Under the pieces are notes generated by a model, which saw only the letters and a list, made by a program, of their open reading frames with translations, did not search any database and was not told where the DNA came from. Of a stretch of 64,000 bases of DNA, positions 45,901-54,784 are shown piece by piece. The position numbers and the translations under genes were made by a program. Location of the stretch: positions 62,001 through 126,000 of the forward strand of contig NZ_KB907454.1 in the NCBI RefSeq assembly GCF_000382045.1, written 5' to 3'. The DNA comes from Variovorax atrisoli 110B (lineage in GTDB: Bacteria > Pseudomonadota > Gammaproteobacteria > Burkholderiales > Burkholderiaceae_C). Every line of letters begins with the position of its first letter. Positions within the stretch are counted from its first letter, which is position 1.

Positions 45901-47367
45901 ATGACAAGCTCCTTCTCCAATCTAATGCTGGCTGAACCGCTGGCGCGCGCCGTGGCCGAAATGGGCTACGAAACCATGACTCCGATCCAGGCACAGGCCA
46001 TTCCGGTCGTGCTCTCGGGCCAGGACGTGATGGGCGCAGCCCAGACCGGTACCGGCAAGACGGCGGCTTTCTCGCTCCCGCTGCTGCAGCGCATGCTCAA
46101 GCATGAGAACGCCTCGACCTCGCCCGCGCGGCATCCGGTCCGGGCCCTCGTGCTGCTGCCCACGCGCGAGCTGGCCGACCAGGTTGCGCAGCAGATCAAG
46201 CTGTATGCCAAGTACACCAACCTGCGCAGCACGGTGGTGTTCGGCGGCATCGACATGAAGCCGCAGACGCTGGAATTGAAGAAGGGCGTCGAAGTGCTGG
46301 TGGCGACGCCGGGCCGCCTGCTCGATCACATCGAAGCCAAGAACGCGGTGCTCAACCAGGTCGAATACGTGGTGCTCGACGAGGCCGACCGCATGCTGGA
46401 CATCGGCTTCCTGCCCGACCTGCAGCGCATCCTGAGCTACCTGCCCAAGCAGCGCACCACGCTGCTGTTCTCCGCCACCTTCTCGCCCGAGATCAAGCGG
46501 CTGGCCGGCAGCTACCTGCAGAACCCGGTCACCATCGAGGTCGCCCGGCCGAACGAGACGGCCTCGACCGTCGAGCAGCATTTCTACAGCGTGGCCGACG
46601 ACGACAAGCGACGCGCGCTCAGGCAGATCGTGCGCCAGCGCGGCATCACCCAGGCCTTCGTGTTCGTCAACAGCAAGCTGGGCTGCGCGCGCCTTGCGCG
46701 CTCGCTGGAGCGCGACGGCCTTCGCACCTCGGCCCTGCACGGCGACAAGAGCCAGGACGAGCGCCTGAAGTCGCTCGCGGCCTTCAAGGCCGGCGAGGTC
46801 GATCTGCTGGTGTGCACCGACGTCGCGGCCCGCGGCCTCGACATCAAGGACGTGCCCGCCGTCTTCAACTTCGACATCCCGTTCAACGCCGAAGACTACG
46901 TGCACCGCATCGGCCGCACCGGCCGTGCCGGCGCTTCGGGCCTGGCGGTGAGCTTTGCCAGCGGCGGCAACGATGCGCGCCTGGTGGCGGACATCGAGAA
47001 GCTGATCAAGAAGAAGATCGAGCTCGAACCCGTGGAATTCGAAGAGGACCGCCCGCGCGGCCGCATCAACGACGGACGCCGCCACTGGCGCGAGGAAGGC
47101 GAAGCGGGCGATGCACGCGACGTGCTCGACCAGCCGCGCGAGCGCCGCGACGCCGATGCCCGGCGCGGCAGCGGTGGACGCCCGCACCGCGCCCCCGCCG
47201 CGCCGCGCGATCCGTTCTTCGACAAGCCCTACGAGCCCGGCCAGCCCGACGCGACGCCCGCCTGGGAAGCAGCAGCCAAGGCCACGACGCCCGGACGCGG
47301 CATCTCCAGCAACATCAAGTCGAAGCGCAAGGTCGCGGCCCTGTTCAAGAGCGCCGAACCGAGCTGA
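45901..47367 (+). CDS. rhlE: DEAD-box RNA helicase, RhlE type
   Basis: 488 residues. All helicase motifs are present: A-Q-T-G-T-G-K-T (47-54), P-T-R-E-L-A-D-Q, D-E-A-D-R-M-L-D, S-A-T, then A-R-G-L-D and H-R-I-G-R-T-G-R. The C-terminal ~110 residues are Arg/Asp/Gly-rich, a basic low-complexity RNA-binding tail ending K-S-K-R-K-V-A-A-L-F. RhlE helicases unwind RNA duplexes in ribosome assembly and RNA decay, often at low temperature. The ATG at 45901 gives the canonical N-terminus F-S-N-L-M-L. Confidence 0.95.
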   Translation: MTSSFSNLMLAEPLARAVAEMGYETMTPIQAQAIPVVLSGQDVMGAAQTGTGKTAAFSLPLLQRMLKHENASTSPARHPVRALVLLPTRELADQVAQQIKLYAKYTNLRSTVVFGGIDMKPQTLELKKGVEVLVATPGRLLDHIEAKNAVLNQVEYVVLDEADRMLDIGFLPDLQRILSYLPKQRTTLLFSATFSPEIKRLAGSYLQNPVTIEVARPNETASTVEQHFYSVADDDKRRALRQIVRQRGITQAFVFVNSKLGCARLARSLERDGLRTSALHGDKSQDERLKSLAAFKAGEVDLLVCTDVAARGLDIKDVPAVFNFDIPFNAEDYVHRIGRTGRAGASGLAVSFASGGNDARLVADIEKLIKKKIELEPVEFEEDRPRGRINDGRRHWREEGEAGDARDVLDQPRERRDADARRGSGGRPHRAPAAPRDPFFDKPYEPGQPDATPAWEAAAKATTPGRGISSNIKSKRKVAALFKSAEPS

Positions 47368-47403
47368 TCGCTCCGGGGCTGACTCCGCCCCTGCTCCGTT
47401 CCA

Positions 47404-47493
47404 AAAACACCGAGGAACCGGCTGCGCCGGGCCTCAGGTGTTGCCCCCGGAAGGGGGTGGAGAAGCGACACGAAGTGCGCGAAGCCTGGGAGA
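47404..47493 (+). repeat. dispersed intergenic repeat, copy 6
   Basis: AAACACCGAGGAACCGGCTG through GCGAAGCCTGGGAG. It begins 36 bases after the helicase stop, and its GGG end faces the 3' end of the minus-strand small lipoprotein gene (47500). Confidence 0.8.
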
Positions 47494-47499
47494 GAGCTT

Positions 47500-47727
47500 C
47501 TACCTCCAGCCGCGGTGCCAGCCATATTGCGGGTGGTGCCAGCCCCAGCCATAGCGCGGGTGGTAGGCCCATACGAAGCCGACCCCAGGCGATACGTACG
47601 TCGGCGCCACATAGGCGACGCCAGGAGGCGCTGCGTACACGGGGGCCGGTGCGGCCGGCGCGACCACGCAGCCGGTCAGCGTGGCCGCCAGCGCGGCGGC
47701 GGACAGGGCGATAACTGGGAATTTCAT
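47500..47727 (-). CDS. small lipoprotein, Tyr/Trp/His-rich
   Basis: A 75-residue exported protein. The signal peptide ends in lipobox L-T-G-C20, followed by a Pro/Ala stretch and a C-terminus of Y-H-P-R-Y-G-W-G-W-H-H-P-Q-Y-G-W-H repeats. Such short aromatic/His tails occur in envelope-stress or metal-associated lipoproteins, but no function is assigned. It has no operon partner. Confidence 0.75.
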   Translation of the reverse strand: MKFPVIALSAAALAATLTGCVVAPAAPAPVYAAPPGVAYVAPTYVSPGVGFVWAYHPRYGWGWHHPQYGWHRGWR

Positions 47728-47867
47728 GGCGAAGCTCCTGAAACGAGTTGTTGTCGGTGTGACCCTCCAACGTCGTCGCTCATCGCCGGATGACGGCCTT
47801 TACCCGGGCGACACACTGTGACCGGCGTGTCGCCTTCCTTTCAGGATGCTTTCGCCGAAGCCGGTCT

Positions 47868-49499
47868 TCAGATCACCTTGAAGTGATGCGTTCCATCGCG
47901 CCCCAGCTGCGCGACCAGGCCGAATTCCCAATCCAGGTAGGCCTGCATCGCCTCCGCCGGCGCATCGGTTCCCTCGTAGGGGCGGCGATAACGGTCGGTG
48001 CGCGCGCTCGCGAGGCGGGTCTCGCCGGTCTCGGCTTCGAGGCCTGCTGCGAACCACGCCGCATTGCCGCCGGCCAGCACCAGCACTTCGGCATCGCGCT
48101 GGCCGCGCGCGTCGAGCAGCGCGCGCAGGTCGGCGGCCGCGTAGCGTGCGAGCAGGCTGCTGCCGCAGGTCAGCACGTAGCGCGACGAGGGCGGGATGGC
48201 GGTGTCGAGCGCCTGCGGCAACTGCGCGCGGATCGCATACCAGGCGCCCGGAATGTGGCGCTTCACGTAGTTGGCGCTGGTGGTCACGTCGATCACCGCG
48301 GTGCCGGGCTGTTTCAGCAGCGCGGCCAGTTCGGCCGGGGCGATCTCGTTCACTGCGACGGCAACCGGGGGATATGCGCTCGCGGGAGCAGCGGTCTCGG
48401 TGAAGTCGGCCGCCGTCGGCACTGCGTCCAGCACGTAGACCTCCCACCCCATTTGCGCCAGCCAGGATGCGCTCATCGATGCGCGCACGCCGTCGTCGTC
48501 CGCCAGCACGATGCGCGCGCCGCGCACCGGCACCTGGTGATCGGTTTCCTGCACCAGCTGCCCGCCGGGCGCGCTGGCGAAGCCGGGCAGGTGGCCTGCC
48601 GCATATTCCTCGGGCGTGCGCACGTCGAAGCGGTAGACGGTGCGTCCGGGAGCCTCCAGCGTATGCAGTGCGTCCAGCGCGATGCGGTGCACGCCCGCCT
48701 TGTCGGCCACGCGGCGCGCATCGGCCTGTGCCTGCGCGCGATGCGCCTCGGACACTGCCGCAGGCGCCTGCCTGTCGGCGCCATGGTCCAGCACCTGTCC
48801 GGCCAGTTTCCAGCCGATCGTGCCGTTGCGCAGCGCGGCCACGGGATTGGGGATGCCCGCGTTCACGAGCGATTGCGTGCCGATGATGCTGCGCGTGCGG
48901 CCCGCACAGTTCACGATCACCCGCGTCGCCGGATCGGGCGCCAGCTCGCGCACGCGCAGCACCAGCTCCGCGCCCGGCACGCTGGTGGCCGAGGGAATGC
49001 TCATCGTCTGGTATTCGTCGAAGCGGCGCGCGTCGAGCACCACCACGTCGGCCTTCGCGTCGATCAGCGCTTTCACTTCGGGCGCCGAGAGCGACGGCGT
49101 GTGCCGCTCGTGCTCGACCAGCTCGCCGAAGGACTTGCTCGGCACGTTCACGTCGCGGAACAGCTCGCCGCCCGCCTTGCGCCAGCCTTCGAGGCCGCCT
49201 TCGAGCAGGTGCACGTTGGTGTAGCCCAGCGCGGCGAGGGTGCGGGCGGCCTGCGGCGCGAGGTCGGTGCCGGCGTGTTCGCCGTACAGCACGATGAGCG
49301 TGTCGCGCCGCGGAATGCGCCGCCAGGCCTCGATCTCGATGCGCGACAGCGGCAGGTTGGCAGCCCACAGTGGGTGCTCTTGCGCGAACGGGTCTTCCTC
49401 GCGCACGTCCAGCAGTGCGGTCTCGTCGCGGGCGATGAGCCGCTCGCGCACGGCGGCGAAGGAAAGAACGGGAAAGCTGGTGGCGATGGTCGTCGTCAT
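47868..49499 (-). CDS. rhodanese-like protein with four repeats
   Basis: 543 residues from ATG 49499. Four rhodanese domains can be seen, at about residues 10-125, 135-250, 270-390 and 400-500. Active-site loops with Cys occur in repeats 2 (V-N-C198-A-G-R-T-R) and 4 (L-T-C445-G-S-S); repeats 1 (L-Y-G-E-H-A-G) and 3 (L-A-D-D-D-G) lack it. Sulfurtransferases move sulfane sulfur from thiosulfate or persulfides to cyanide or thiols. It is the last gene of a four-gene minus-strand operon with four-base overlaps, so its sulfur probably comes from organosulfur breakdown. Confidence 0.88.
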   Translation of the reverse strand: MTTTIATSFPVLSFAAVRERLIARDETALLDVREEDPFAQEHPLWAANLPLSRIEIEAWRRIPRRDTLIVLYGEHAGTDLAPQAARTLAALGYTNVHLLEGGLEGWRKAGGELFRDVNVPSKSFGELVEHERHTPSLSAPEVKALIDAKADVVVLDARRFDEYQTMSIPSATSVPGAELVLRVRELAPDPATRVIVNCAGRTRSIIGTQSLVNAGIPNPVAALRNGTIGWKLAGQVLDHGADRQAPAAVSEAHRAQAQADARRVADKAGVHRIALDALHTLEAPGRTVYRFDVRTPEEYAAGHLPGFASAPGGQLVQETDHQVPVRGARIVLADDDGVRASMSASWLAQMGWEVYVLDAVPTAADFTETAAPASAYPPVAVAVNEIAPAELAALLKQPGTAVIDVTTSANYVKRHIPGAWYAIRAQLPQALDTAIPPSSRYVLTCGSSLLARYAAADLRALLDARGQRDAEVLVLAGGNAAWFAAGLEAETGETRLASARTDRYRRPYEGTDAPAEAMQAYLDWEFGLVAQLGRDGTHHFKVI

Positions 49500-50110
49500 G
49501 CGTCTGTCGAGGCTCTGAGTTCTGCGCTGCGGTCCCACAGGTTGGGCAGCAGCGTGTTGGAGTAACCGGAGACGAAGGGCTTGCGGCCGCCCTCCGCGGG
49601 GTAAGTATGCCGCCGCACCGCGCCAATGTTCGCGCCGTAGACGTGGATGCTGATCGACACCCGGTCAGCGTGCGCGTTGTGCACGCGGTGCAGGTCGCCG
49701 ACGGTGGGCGACACCGCCTCCACCTGGCCGGGGTCGAGCCGCACCGCCTCGCCGTGCGGACGCGCATGGCCGTCGGCGCCTAGTGCGTAGCCCTGGCTGT
49801 ACTCCGCGCCGCGCAGCATGCCGATCAGCCCCCACACCGTATGGTCGTGCACCGGCGTGGCCTGCCCGGGACCCCAGACGAAGCTCACGACCGAGAAGCG
49901 CTCGGTGCTGTCGGCGTGCAGCAGGAATTGCTGGTAGCGGGAAGGATCGGGCTGGGCGAAGGCGTCGGGCAGCCAGTCGTCGCGCGACACCAGCTTGCGC
50001 AGCAGCGCGCCGCCTTCCGAAAGAATGCGCGGCTCGTCGGGCGCGCCATCGAGCAGCCGGCCGAAGGCGCCGACGAATTCGCGAAGAGGGGTCAGGGAAT
50101 TTGTCGTCAT
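49496..50110 (-). CDS. cysteine dioxygenase-family cupin protein
   Basis: A 204-residue non-heme iron cupin. The iron ligands are P-V-H88-D-H90 and a third His in the L-H-R-V-H-N segment around residues 140-143. Length and motif order match type I cysteine dioxygenase or 3-mercaptopropionate dioxygenase, which add O2 to a thiol to give a sulfinate. ATGA overlaps on both sides tie it to the rhodanese protein and the receptor gene. A thiol-to-sulfinate step in organosulfur use is the likely role; the exact substrate is unknown. Confidence 0.88.
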   Translation of the reverse strand: MTTNSLTPLREFVGAFGRLLDGAPDEPRILSEGGALLRKLVSRDDWLPDAFAQPDPSRYQQFLLHADSTERFSVVSFVWGPGQATPVHDHTVWGLIGMLRGAEYSQGYALGADGHARPHGEAVRLDPGQVEAVSPTVGDLHRVHNAHADRVSISIHVYGANIGAVRRHTYPAEGGRKPFVSGYSNTLLPNLWDRSAELRASTDA

Positions 50111-51087
50111 GCGGGGCGTTTCCAGACGCCAGTGTCGGTGATCGCGCGCACGTCCACCCGAACCGGCAGGATGCCGTCGCGCGCCGAGCGGTCGGCAACC
50201 GTCTGCAGCGCCGCGATGTCGGCCTCGCTCACGGGCCGGCCGGCCACCGAGGCCCGCGCGGTGATGATGCGCGACGACTCGATGGGCAGCCGCGTGAGCT
50301 GGCTGTAGGCCTGGGCATAGGCCTCGGGATTGGCCAGCGCCCAGTCGCCCGCTCGGGCGAGCCGGTCGAGGAACTGCACGATGGCTGCGCGCTTGGCCGG
50401 ATCGGCCAGCGAAGACTCGGTGGCAGTGATGAAGCCCAGCGCGGTGTTGATGCCGCGCCCGTCGCGCAGGATGCGCCCGCCCTGCTGCAGCGCGATGGTG
50501 TAGTACGGGTCGAAGATGGCCCAGGCGTCGATCTGCTTCGAGGCGAAGGCGGCGGCCGCGTCGGTGGGCAGCACGAACTTCACCGTCACCTCCTCGCGCT
50601 TCACGCCGGCCTCCTCGAGTGCACCGTAGAGCTGGTACTGCGAGATGCTGCCGCGTGCGGAAGACACGATCACCGTCTTGCCGCGCAGGTCCGCCACGCT
50701 GCGCAGCGGCGAATCGGGCTGCACCACGATGCCCAGCGAATCGGCCTTGCCCACGCGCGTGGCGACGATCTTCAGCGGCGTCTTGCCGACGGCCGCGGCG
50801 AGCACGGGCAGGTCGCCGGCCATGGCGGTGTCGACCGCCGCGCTGCGCTGCGCCTCGAAGAGCGGCGCGGCGCCCTGGAAGTTGGCCCAGCGATAGGCGA
50901 AGGGCGCGCCTTCGAGCGCGCGCGAGGCCTCGAACAGCGAGCGAAGGCCGCCGGCCTGGTCACCAAGCACCAGCGAAATCTGGGGCTGCGCGAAGACGCG
51001 CAGCGAACTGGTTGCAGCCAGCGACAGCGCGGCGCCTTGCTTGAGCCAGCCGCGCCGCGAGGTCCTGGAGAAGAGCGCAGACGTCAT
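50107..51087 (-). CDS. ABC transporter substrate-binding protein, sulfonate type (receptor 1)
   Basis: A 326-residue periplasmic receptor of the SsuA/NrtA type. The N-terminus S-R-R-G-W-L-K-Q-G-A-A resembles a twin-arginine signal, cleaved near V-F-A-Q. D-Q-A-G-G-L-R, A-M-A-G-D-L-P-V-L and A-W-A-I-F-D-P-Y match the fold. It is linked by four-base overlaps to the flanking cupin and acyl-CoA dehydrogenase genes. No permease or ATPase is encoded in the window. Confidence 0.88.
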   Translation of the reverse strand: MTSALFSRTSRRGWLKQGAALSLAATSSLRVFAQPQISLVLGDQAGGLRSLFEASRALEGAPFAYRWANFQGAAPLFEAQRSAAVDTAMAGDLPVLAAAVGKTPLKIVATRVGKADSLGIVVQPDSPLRSVADLRGKTVIVSSARGSISQYQLYGALEEAGVKREEVTVKFVLPTDAAAAFASKQIDAWAIFDPYYTIALQQGGRILRDGRGINTALGFITATESSLADPAKRAAIVQFLDRLARAGDWALANPEAYAQAYSQLTRLPIESSRIITARASVAGRPVSEADIAALQTVADRSARDGILPVRVDVRAITDTGVWKRPA

Positions 51088-52328
51088 GCGGCAGCTCCCG
51101 AAGCCAGCAGTGCGCGCCTGCCCGCCGCGACCAGGATCGCGTCGTTCTGCGGCGTGTGGATGCGGCTGCACAGCACGTCGCGGTAGTGCCGCTCCAGCGG
51201 GTTCTGCCGCGTGAGGCCGTGGTTGCCGCTCAACTGCAGCGCGAGCTCGACCGCGCGGATCGCGTTGCCCGTCACCGTGTACTTGAGCAGGCCGCTGTCG
51301 GCGGCCGGCTGCGCATGGCCGCCGTCGACCGCGGCGGCGGCGTCGTCGAGCAGCACGCGGTTGGTACGCAGCAGCGCCTCGATCTCGCCCACGTGCTCCT
51401 GCACGCGCGGCAGGGTGGCCAGCGGCGCGCCGAGGCTGCCGGGCGCGCGGCGGTTCAGGAAGCCGACGAGCCAGTCGCGCGCGGCATGGGCCACGGCGTC
51501 GTAGAGGCTGCCGAGCAGCACCGCCATCCAGGCCTGCTGGGTGGCGTGGGCGTCGATGTCGGTCTGGCTGCCTGCGTCGGGCGCCCAGTCGGCCGGCGCG
51601 CGCAGGTCCACCGCGTGGTCGGCATCGATGGCGACGTTCTCGAAGACGACTTCGTGGCTGCCCGAGGCACGCAGGCCCAGGTGGTCCCAGCTCGCGATCA
51701 CGCGCACGCCGGGCGCGTTGCGCGGCACCAGGAACACGCCGGTGCGCGGCTCGGCCTCGTCCGTGCGTGCCCACACGGCGAGCCAGCCAAGGCCCTCGAT
51801 GCCTGTGGTGTAGAGCTTGTGGCCGTCAATCTTCCAGGCGTCGCCCTTGCCCTCGCTATCACGCCGCGCGACCGTGCCGGGCAGGCCGCCGCGTGCGGGA
51901 GAGCCCAGGGCAGGCTCCACGCGCAGTGCGTTGATGAGCGCGCCGTTCTCCACCGCGTCGCGCGTCACGCGCTCGCGCAGGTGCGCGGGCCAGCGGCTGT
52001 CCGGGCGCGTCAGCGCGTGGTGCTGCAGATAGGTCATCGTGAGGATCAGCGCCGTTGCCGGCTCGCCGCGCGCCACGGCCGAGATCACGCGCCGGGCTGT
52101 CGCCAGCGTGGCGCTGCCGCCGCCGTGCTCGGTGGGCGCGACCAGCCCGATCAGGCCGTGCGCCTGCAGCGCCGCGAAGTTCTCGCGGGGGAAGGCGCCG
52201 CTCAGGTCGTAGTCGGCGGCGGTGGCTGCGAACTGGGCCGTGAGCCGCGCCAGCACGGAGGCATCGACGGTCGTGGGGGAGGGGTGTTCGGACGCGGCCG
52301 TCGGCCGGCGCAAGGGGAGTGCACTCAT
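51084..52328 (-). CDS. acyl-CoA dehydrogenase-like flavoprotein (SfnB/DszC-type)
   Basis: A 414-residue flavin enzyme with acyl-CoA dehydrogenase fold: helical N-terminal domain, G-H-K-L-Y-T-T-G-I-E-G beta-domain segment, and the C-terminal helical bundle with Q-L-S-G-N-H-G-L-T-R-Q-N-P-L-E-R-H-Y-R-D. The last block resembles FMNH2-dependent members such as DszC and SfnB that act on sulfur compounds rather than acyl-CoA. It starts the minus-strand operon at 52328. Together with the SsuD/SfnG-like enzyme at 53510 it suggests oxidative desulfurisation. Confidence 0.87.
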   Translation of the reverse strand: MSALPLRRPTAASEHPSPTTVDASVLARLTAQFAATAADYDLSGAFPRENFAALQAHGLIGLVAPTEHGGGSATLATARRVISAVARGEPATALILTMTYLQHHALTRPDSRWPAHLRERVTRDAVENGALINALRVEPALGSPARGGLPGTVARRDSEGKGDAWKIDGHKLYTTGIEGLGWLAVWARTDEAEPRTGVFLVPRNAPGVRVIASWDHLGLRASGSHEVVFENVAIDADHAVDLRAPADWAPDAGSQTDIDAHATQQAWMAVLLGSLYDAVAHAARDWLVGFLNRRAPGSLGAPLATLPRVQEHVGEIEALLRTNRVLLDDAAAAVDGGHAQPAADSGLLKYTVTGNAIRAVELALQLSGNHGLTRQNPLERHYRDVLCSRIHTPQNDAILVAAGRRALLASGAAA

Positions 52329-52439
52329 GGTTTCCGCACGGTAGCGGCCCGCCCGCCGTGCGGAAACGACGCATCCTGCATATGCAAACTCGTTTTTCTG
52401 CGTTCGCTTCCGTGCGGCGTCTGGTTACGGTCCGGGTGC

Positions 52440-53453
52440 ATGAAATCAGACTTTCCCCTGGACCGGCGCCGGCTGCTGCAGGCCGCGGCGGCGCTCGCCG
52501 CGACCGGCTCCGCCGGCTGGACGCAAGCCGCCGCACCCTCGCGGGAAGCGTCGCGCGATCTCTCGGGCGTCACCCTGCGCGTGGGCACCTACAAGGGCCT
52601 GTGGCGGCCGCTGCTCACCGCCTCGGGCCAGGCCGACACGCCCTACAGGATCGACTGGCGCGAGCTCAACAACGGCGTGCTGCACATCGAGGCCATCAAC
52701 GGCGACGCGCTCGACCTGGGCTCGGGCAGCGAGATCCCGCCGGTGTTCGCGGCGCGGCAGAAGTCGAGCGTGAAGCTGGTGGCCGTCACGCACGAGGACC
52801 TGAACAACCAGGCCACGCTGGCGCGCAAGGACGCGCCGATCCGCAGCATCGCCGACTTCAAGGGCAGGCGCGTGGGCTACGTGCGCGCCACCACCTCGCA
52901 CTACTACCTCGCCAAGCAGCTGGCCGAGGCGGGCCTCACGTTCAACGACATCCAGGCCGTGAGCCTCACGCCTGCGGACGGCCTTTCGGCCTTTGCGCGC
53001 GGCGACCTCGATGCCTGGGCCATCTACGGCTACAACGGCCAGCTCGCGCGCACCCAGTACGGGGCGCGCGTCATCAAGACCGGCGTGGGGTACCTCTCGG
53101 GCAACTTCCCGATCTATGCCAACCCGCGTGCGCTCGACGACCCGCTGCGCCGCGCCGCGCTGGCCGACCTGCTCCAGCGCCTGCAGCGGTCGTTCGCGTG
53201 GATCAACGGCAACTTCCTGGCCTACGCCCGCGCCCAGTCGGCCGAGACGCGCGTGCCCGTGGGCGACATCGTCGAACTGTTCAACCGCCGCAGCGGCGAC
53301 TACAGCCTGGGCCCCGTCAGCGATGCGGTGGTACGCAGCCACCAGGACGTGGCCGACACCTTCCTGAAGATCGGCGTGCTCGACGGCCCGGCCGACGTGA
53401 AGCCCCTGTGGGACCGCAGCTTCGAGAGCGTGCTGCGCCTGCCGGCCGCCTGA
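52440..53453 (+). CDS. ABC transporter substrate-binding protein, sulfonate type (receptor 2)
   Basis: A 337-residue periplasmic receptor. The N-terminus L-D-R-R-R-L-L-Q-A-A-A-A-L-A is a twin-arginine-like signal, ending near T-Q-A-A-A. V-G-T-Y-K-G-L-W-R-P and D-L-D-A-W-A-I-Y-G fit the SsuA family. ATG 52440 was chosen because the preceding in-frame sequence does not code. It is divergent from the acyl-CoA dehydrogenase operon with a 111-bp shared regulatory gap, and is followed by the flavin monooxygenase. Confidence 0.88.
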   Translation: MKSDFPLDRRRLLQAAAALAATGSAGWTQAAAPSREASRDLSGVTLRVGTYKGLWRPLLTASGQADTPYRIDWRELNNGVLHIEAINGDALDLGSGSEIPPVFAARQKSSVKLVAVTHEDLNNQATLARKDAPIRSIADFKGRRVGYVRATTSHYYLAKQLAEAGLTFNDIQAVSLTPADGLSAFARGDLDAWAIYGYNGQLARTQYGARVIKTGVGYLSGNFPIYANPRALDDPLRRAALADLLQRLQRSFAWINGNFLAYARAQSAETRVPVGDIVELFNRRSGDYSLGPVSDAVVRSHQDVADTFLKIGVLDGPADVKPLWDRSFESVLRLPAA

Positions 53454-53509
53454 CAGCCTGAGACCCTGACACCCATCTCCCGCCAACAGATACAGACAAG
53501 GACAGCACC

Positions 53510-54637
53510 ATGAGCCAGCAGTCACAGCAACAAGACGGCGTCGTCGAATTCATCGGCATGATCCAGGGCCAGAAGGTCTCGGAGATCCACCCGGCCAAGG
53601 GCCCCGCGCTCGACCGCGACTACGTGCGCGCCTTCGCGCAGGCCCATGAGACGGCGGGCTTCGACCGCGTCCTCGTGCCGCACCACTCGACCAGCCCCGA
53701 CGCCACGCTCACCGTGGCCTACGCGGCCTCGGTCACGGAGCGCATCCACTTCATGCTCGCGCACCGCCCCGGCTTCGTCGCGCCGACGCTGGCCGCGCGG
53801 CAGTTCGCCTCGCTCGACCAGTTCAGCGGCGGCCGTCTCGCGGTGCACTACATCTCTGGCGGCTCCGACGAGGAACAGCGCCGCGACGGCGACTGGCTCG
53901 ACCACGACCAGCGCTACGCGCGCACCGACGAATACCTCGAGGTGCTGCACAAGGTGTGGACGGCGGAGAAGCCCTTCGACCACGAAGGCGCGCACTACCG
54001 CTTCCAGAACGCCTTCTCCGAGGTGCGGCCGGTGCAGACGCGCAACGGCAAGCCGCACGTGCCGGTGTATTTCGGCGGCGCATCCGAGGCTGCCATTCCG
54101 GTGGCGGGCAAGTACGCAGACGTCTACGCGCTGTGGGGCGAGTCGCTCGACCAGGCGCGCGAACTCACCACCCGCGTGCGCGCCGAGGCGGCCAGGCACG
54201 GGCGCAGCGTGCGCTTCTCGGTCTCGTTCCGCCCGATCCTGGCGGAGACCGAAGAGGCCGCATGGGCGCGCGCTGAGAACATCCTCGCCGAGACAAAGCG
54301 TCTGCGCGTGGTGCAGGGCTACAACCGCGGCGGCCCGCAGCAGAGCGAAGGCGCCAAGCGGCTGCTGGCCGCTGCAGAGAAGGGCTCGCGGCTCGACAAG
54401 CGCCTGTGGACCGCGGTCGCGCAGGAGATCGGCGGGCGCTCCAACAGCACCGCGCTGGTCGGTACGCCCGAGCAGGTGGCCGACGCGCTGCTCGACTACT
54501 ACGACCTGGGCGTGACCACCTTCCTGATCCGCGGCTTCGATCCGCTGGAAGACGCCCTCGACTACGGCCGCGAGCTGATCCCGCGTACGCGAGAGCTGGT
54601 GGCGCAGCGCGCGGCATCGGTCCGCAAGGCAGCCTGA
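53510..54637 (+). CDS. LLM-class FMNH2-dependent monooxygenase (SsuD/SfnG-like)
   Basis: A 375-residue TIM-barrel flavin enzyme of the bacterial luciferase class. L-A-H-R-P-G-F-V-A-P-T-L-A-A-R-Q and S-G-G-R-L-A-V-H-Y-I-S-G-G-S closely follow the SsuD pattern (R-P-S-V...T-V-A-A-R-Q; N-G-R-A-L-F-N-L-V-T-G-S). Y-x-R-T-D-E-Y binds flavin phosphate. SsuD oxidises alkanesulfonates to aldehyde plus sulfite; SfnG acts on dimethylsulfone. A separate flavin reductase is needed and is not in this window. Confidence 0.9.
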   Translation: MSQQSQQQDGVVEFIGMIQGQKVSEIHPAKGPALDRDYVRAFAQAHETAGFDRVLVPHHSTSPDATLTVAYAASVTERIHFMLAHRPGFVAPTLAARQFASLDQFSGGRLAVHYISGGSDEEQRRDGDWLDHDQRYARTDEYLEVLHKVWTAEKPFDHEGAHYRFQNAFSEVRPVQTRNGKPHVPVYFGGASEAAIPVAGKYADVYALWGESLDQARELTTRVRAEAARHGRSVRFSVSFRPILAETEEAAWARAENILAETKRLRVVQGYNRGGPQQSEGAKRLLAAAEKGSRLDKRLWTAVAQEIGGRSNSTALVGTPEQVADALLDYYDLGVTTFLIRGFDPLEDALDYGRELIPRTRELVAQRAASVRKAA

Positions 54638-54647
54638 CCCCATCTTT

Positions 54648-54758
54648 CTCCCTCCCCCTCTGGGGGAAGGCAGGGGTGGGGGCAAGCGGCCTCCAACACC
54701 GTCATGGCGTCGAAGCCGCCGAGCCCCCATCCCAACCTTCCCCCAAAGAGGGAAGGAG
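54648..54758. repeat. long imperfect inverted repeat in the organosulfur operon
   Basis: Two 36-nt arms (54648-54683 and 54723-54758) are complementary at 30 of 36 positions and enclose a 39-nt loop. Arms contain the tract TGGGGGAAGG. Transcribed, they would form a stable stem between the monooxygenase and aldolase genes. It may be a miniature mobile remnant or an attenuator. Confidence 0.7.
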
Positions 54759-54784
54759 CGAAAACCCAATACCCAGGAAACCCC

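Noticed and set aside
51156..53453. 765-codon plus frame suggesting a fusion of receptor 2 with an upstream domain
   Set aside because: The upstream part is antisense to the acyl-CoA dehydrogenase gene and has no homology; the signal peptide starts at 52440.
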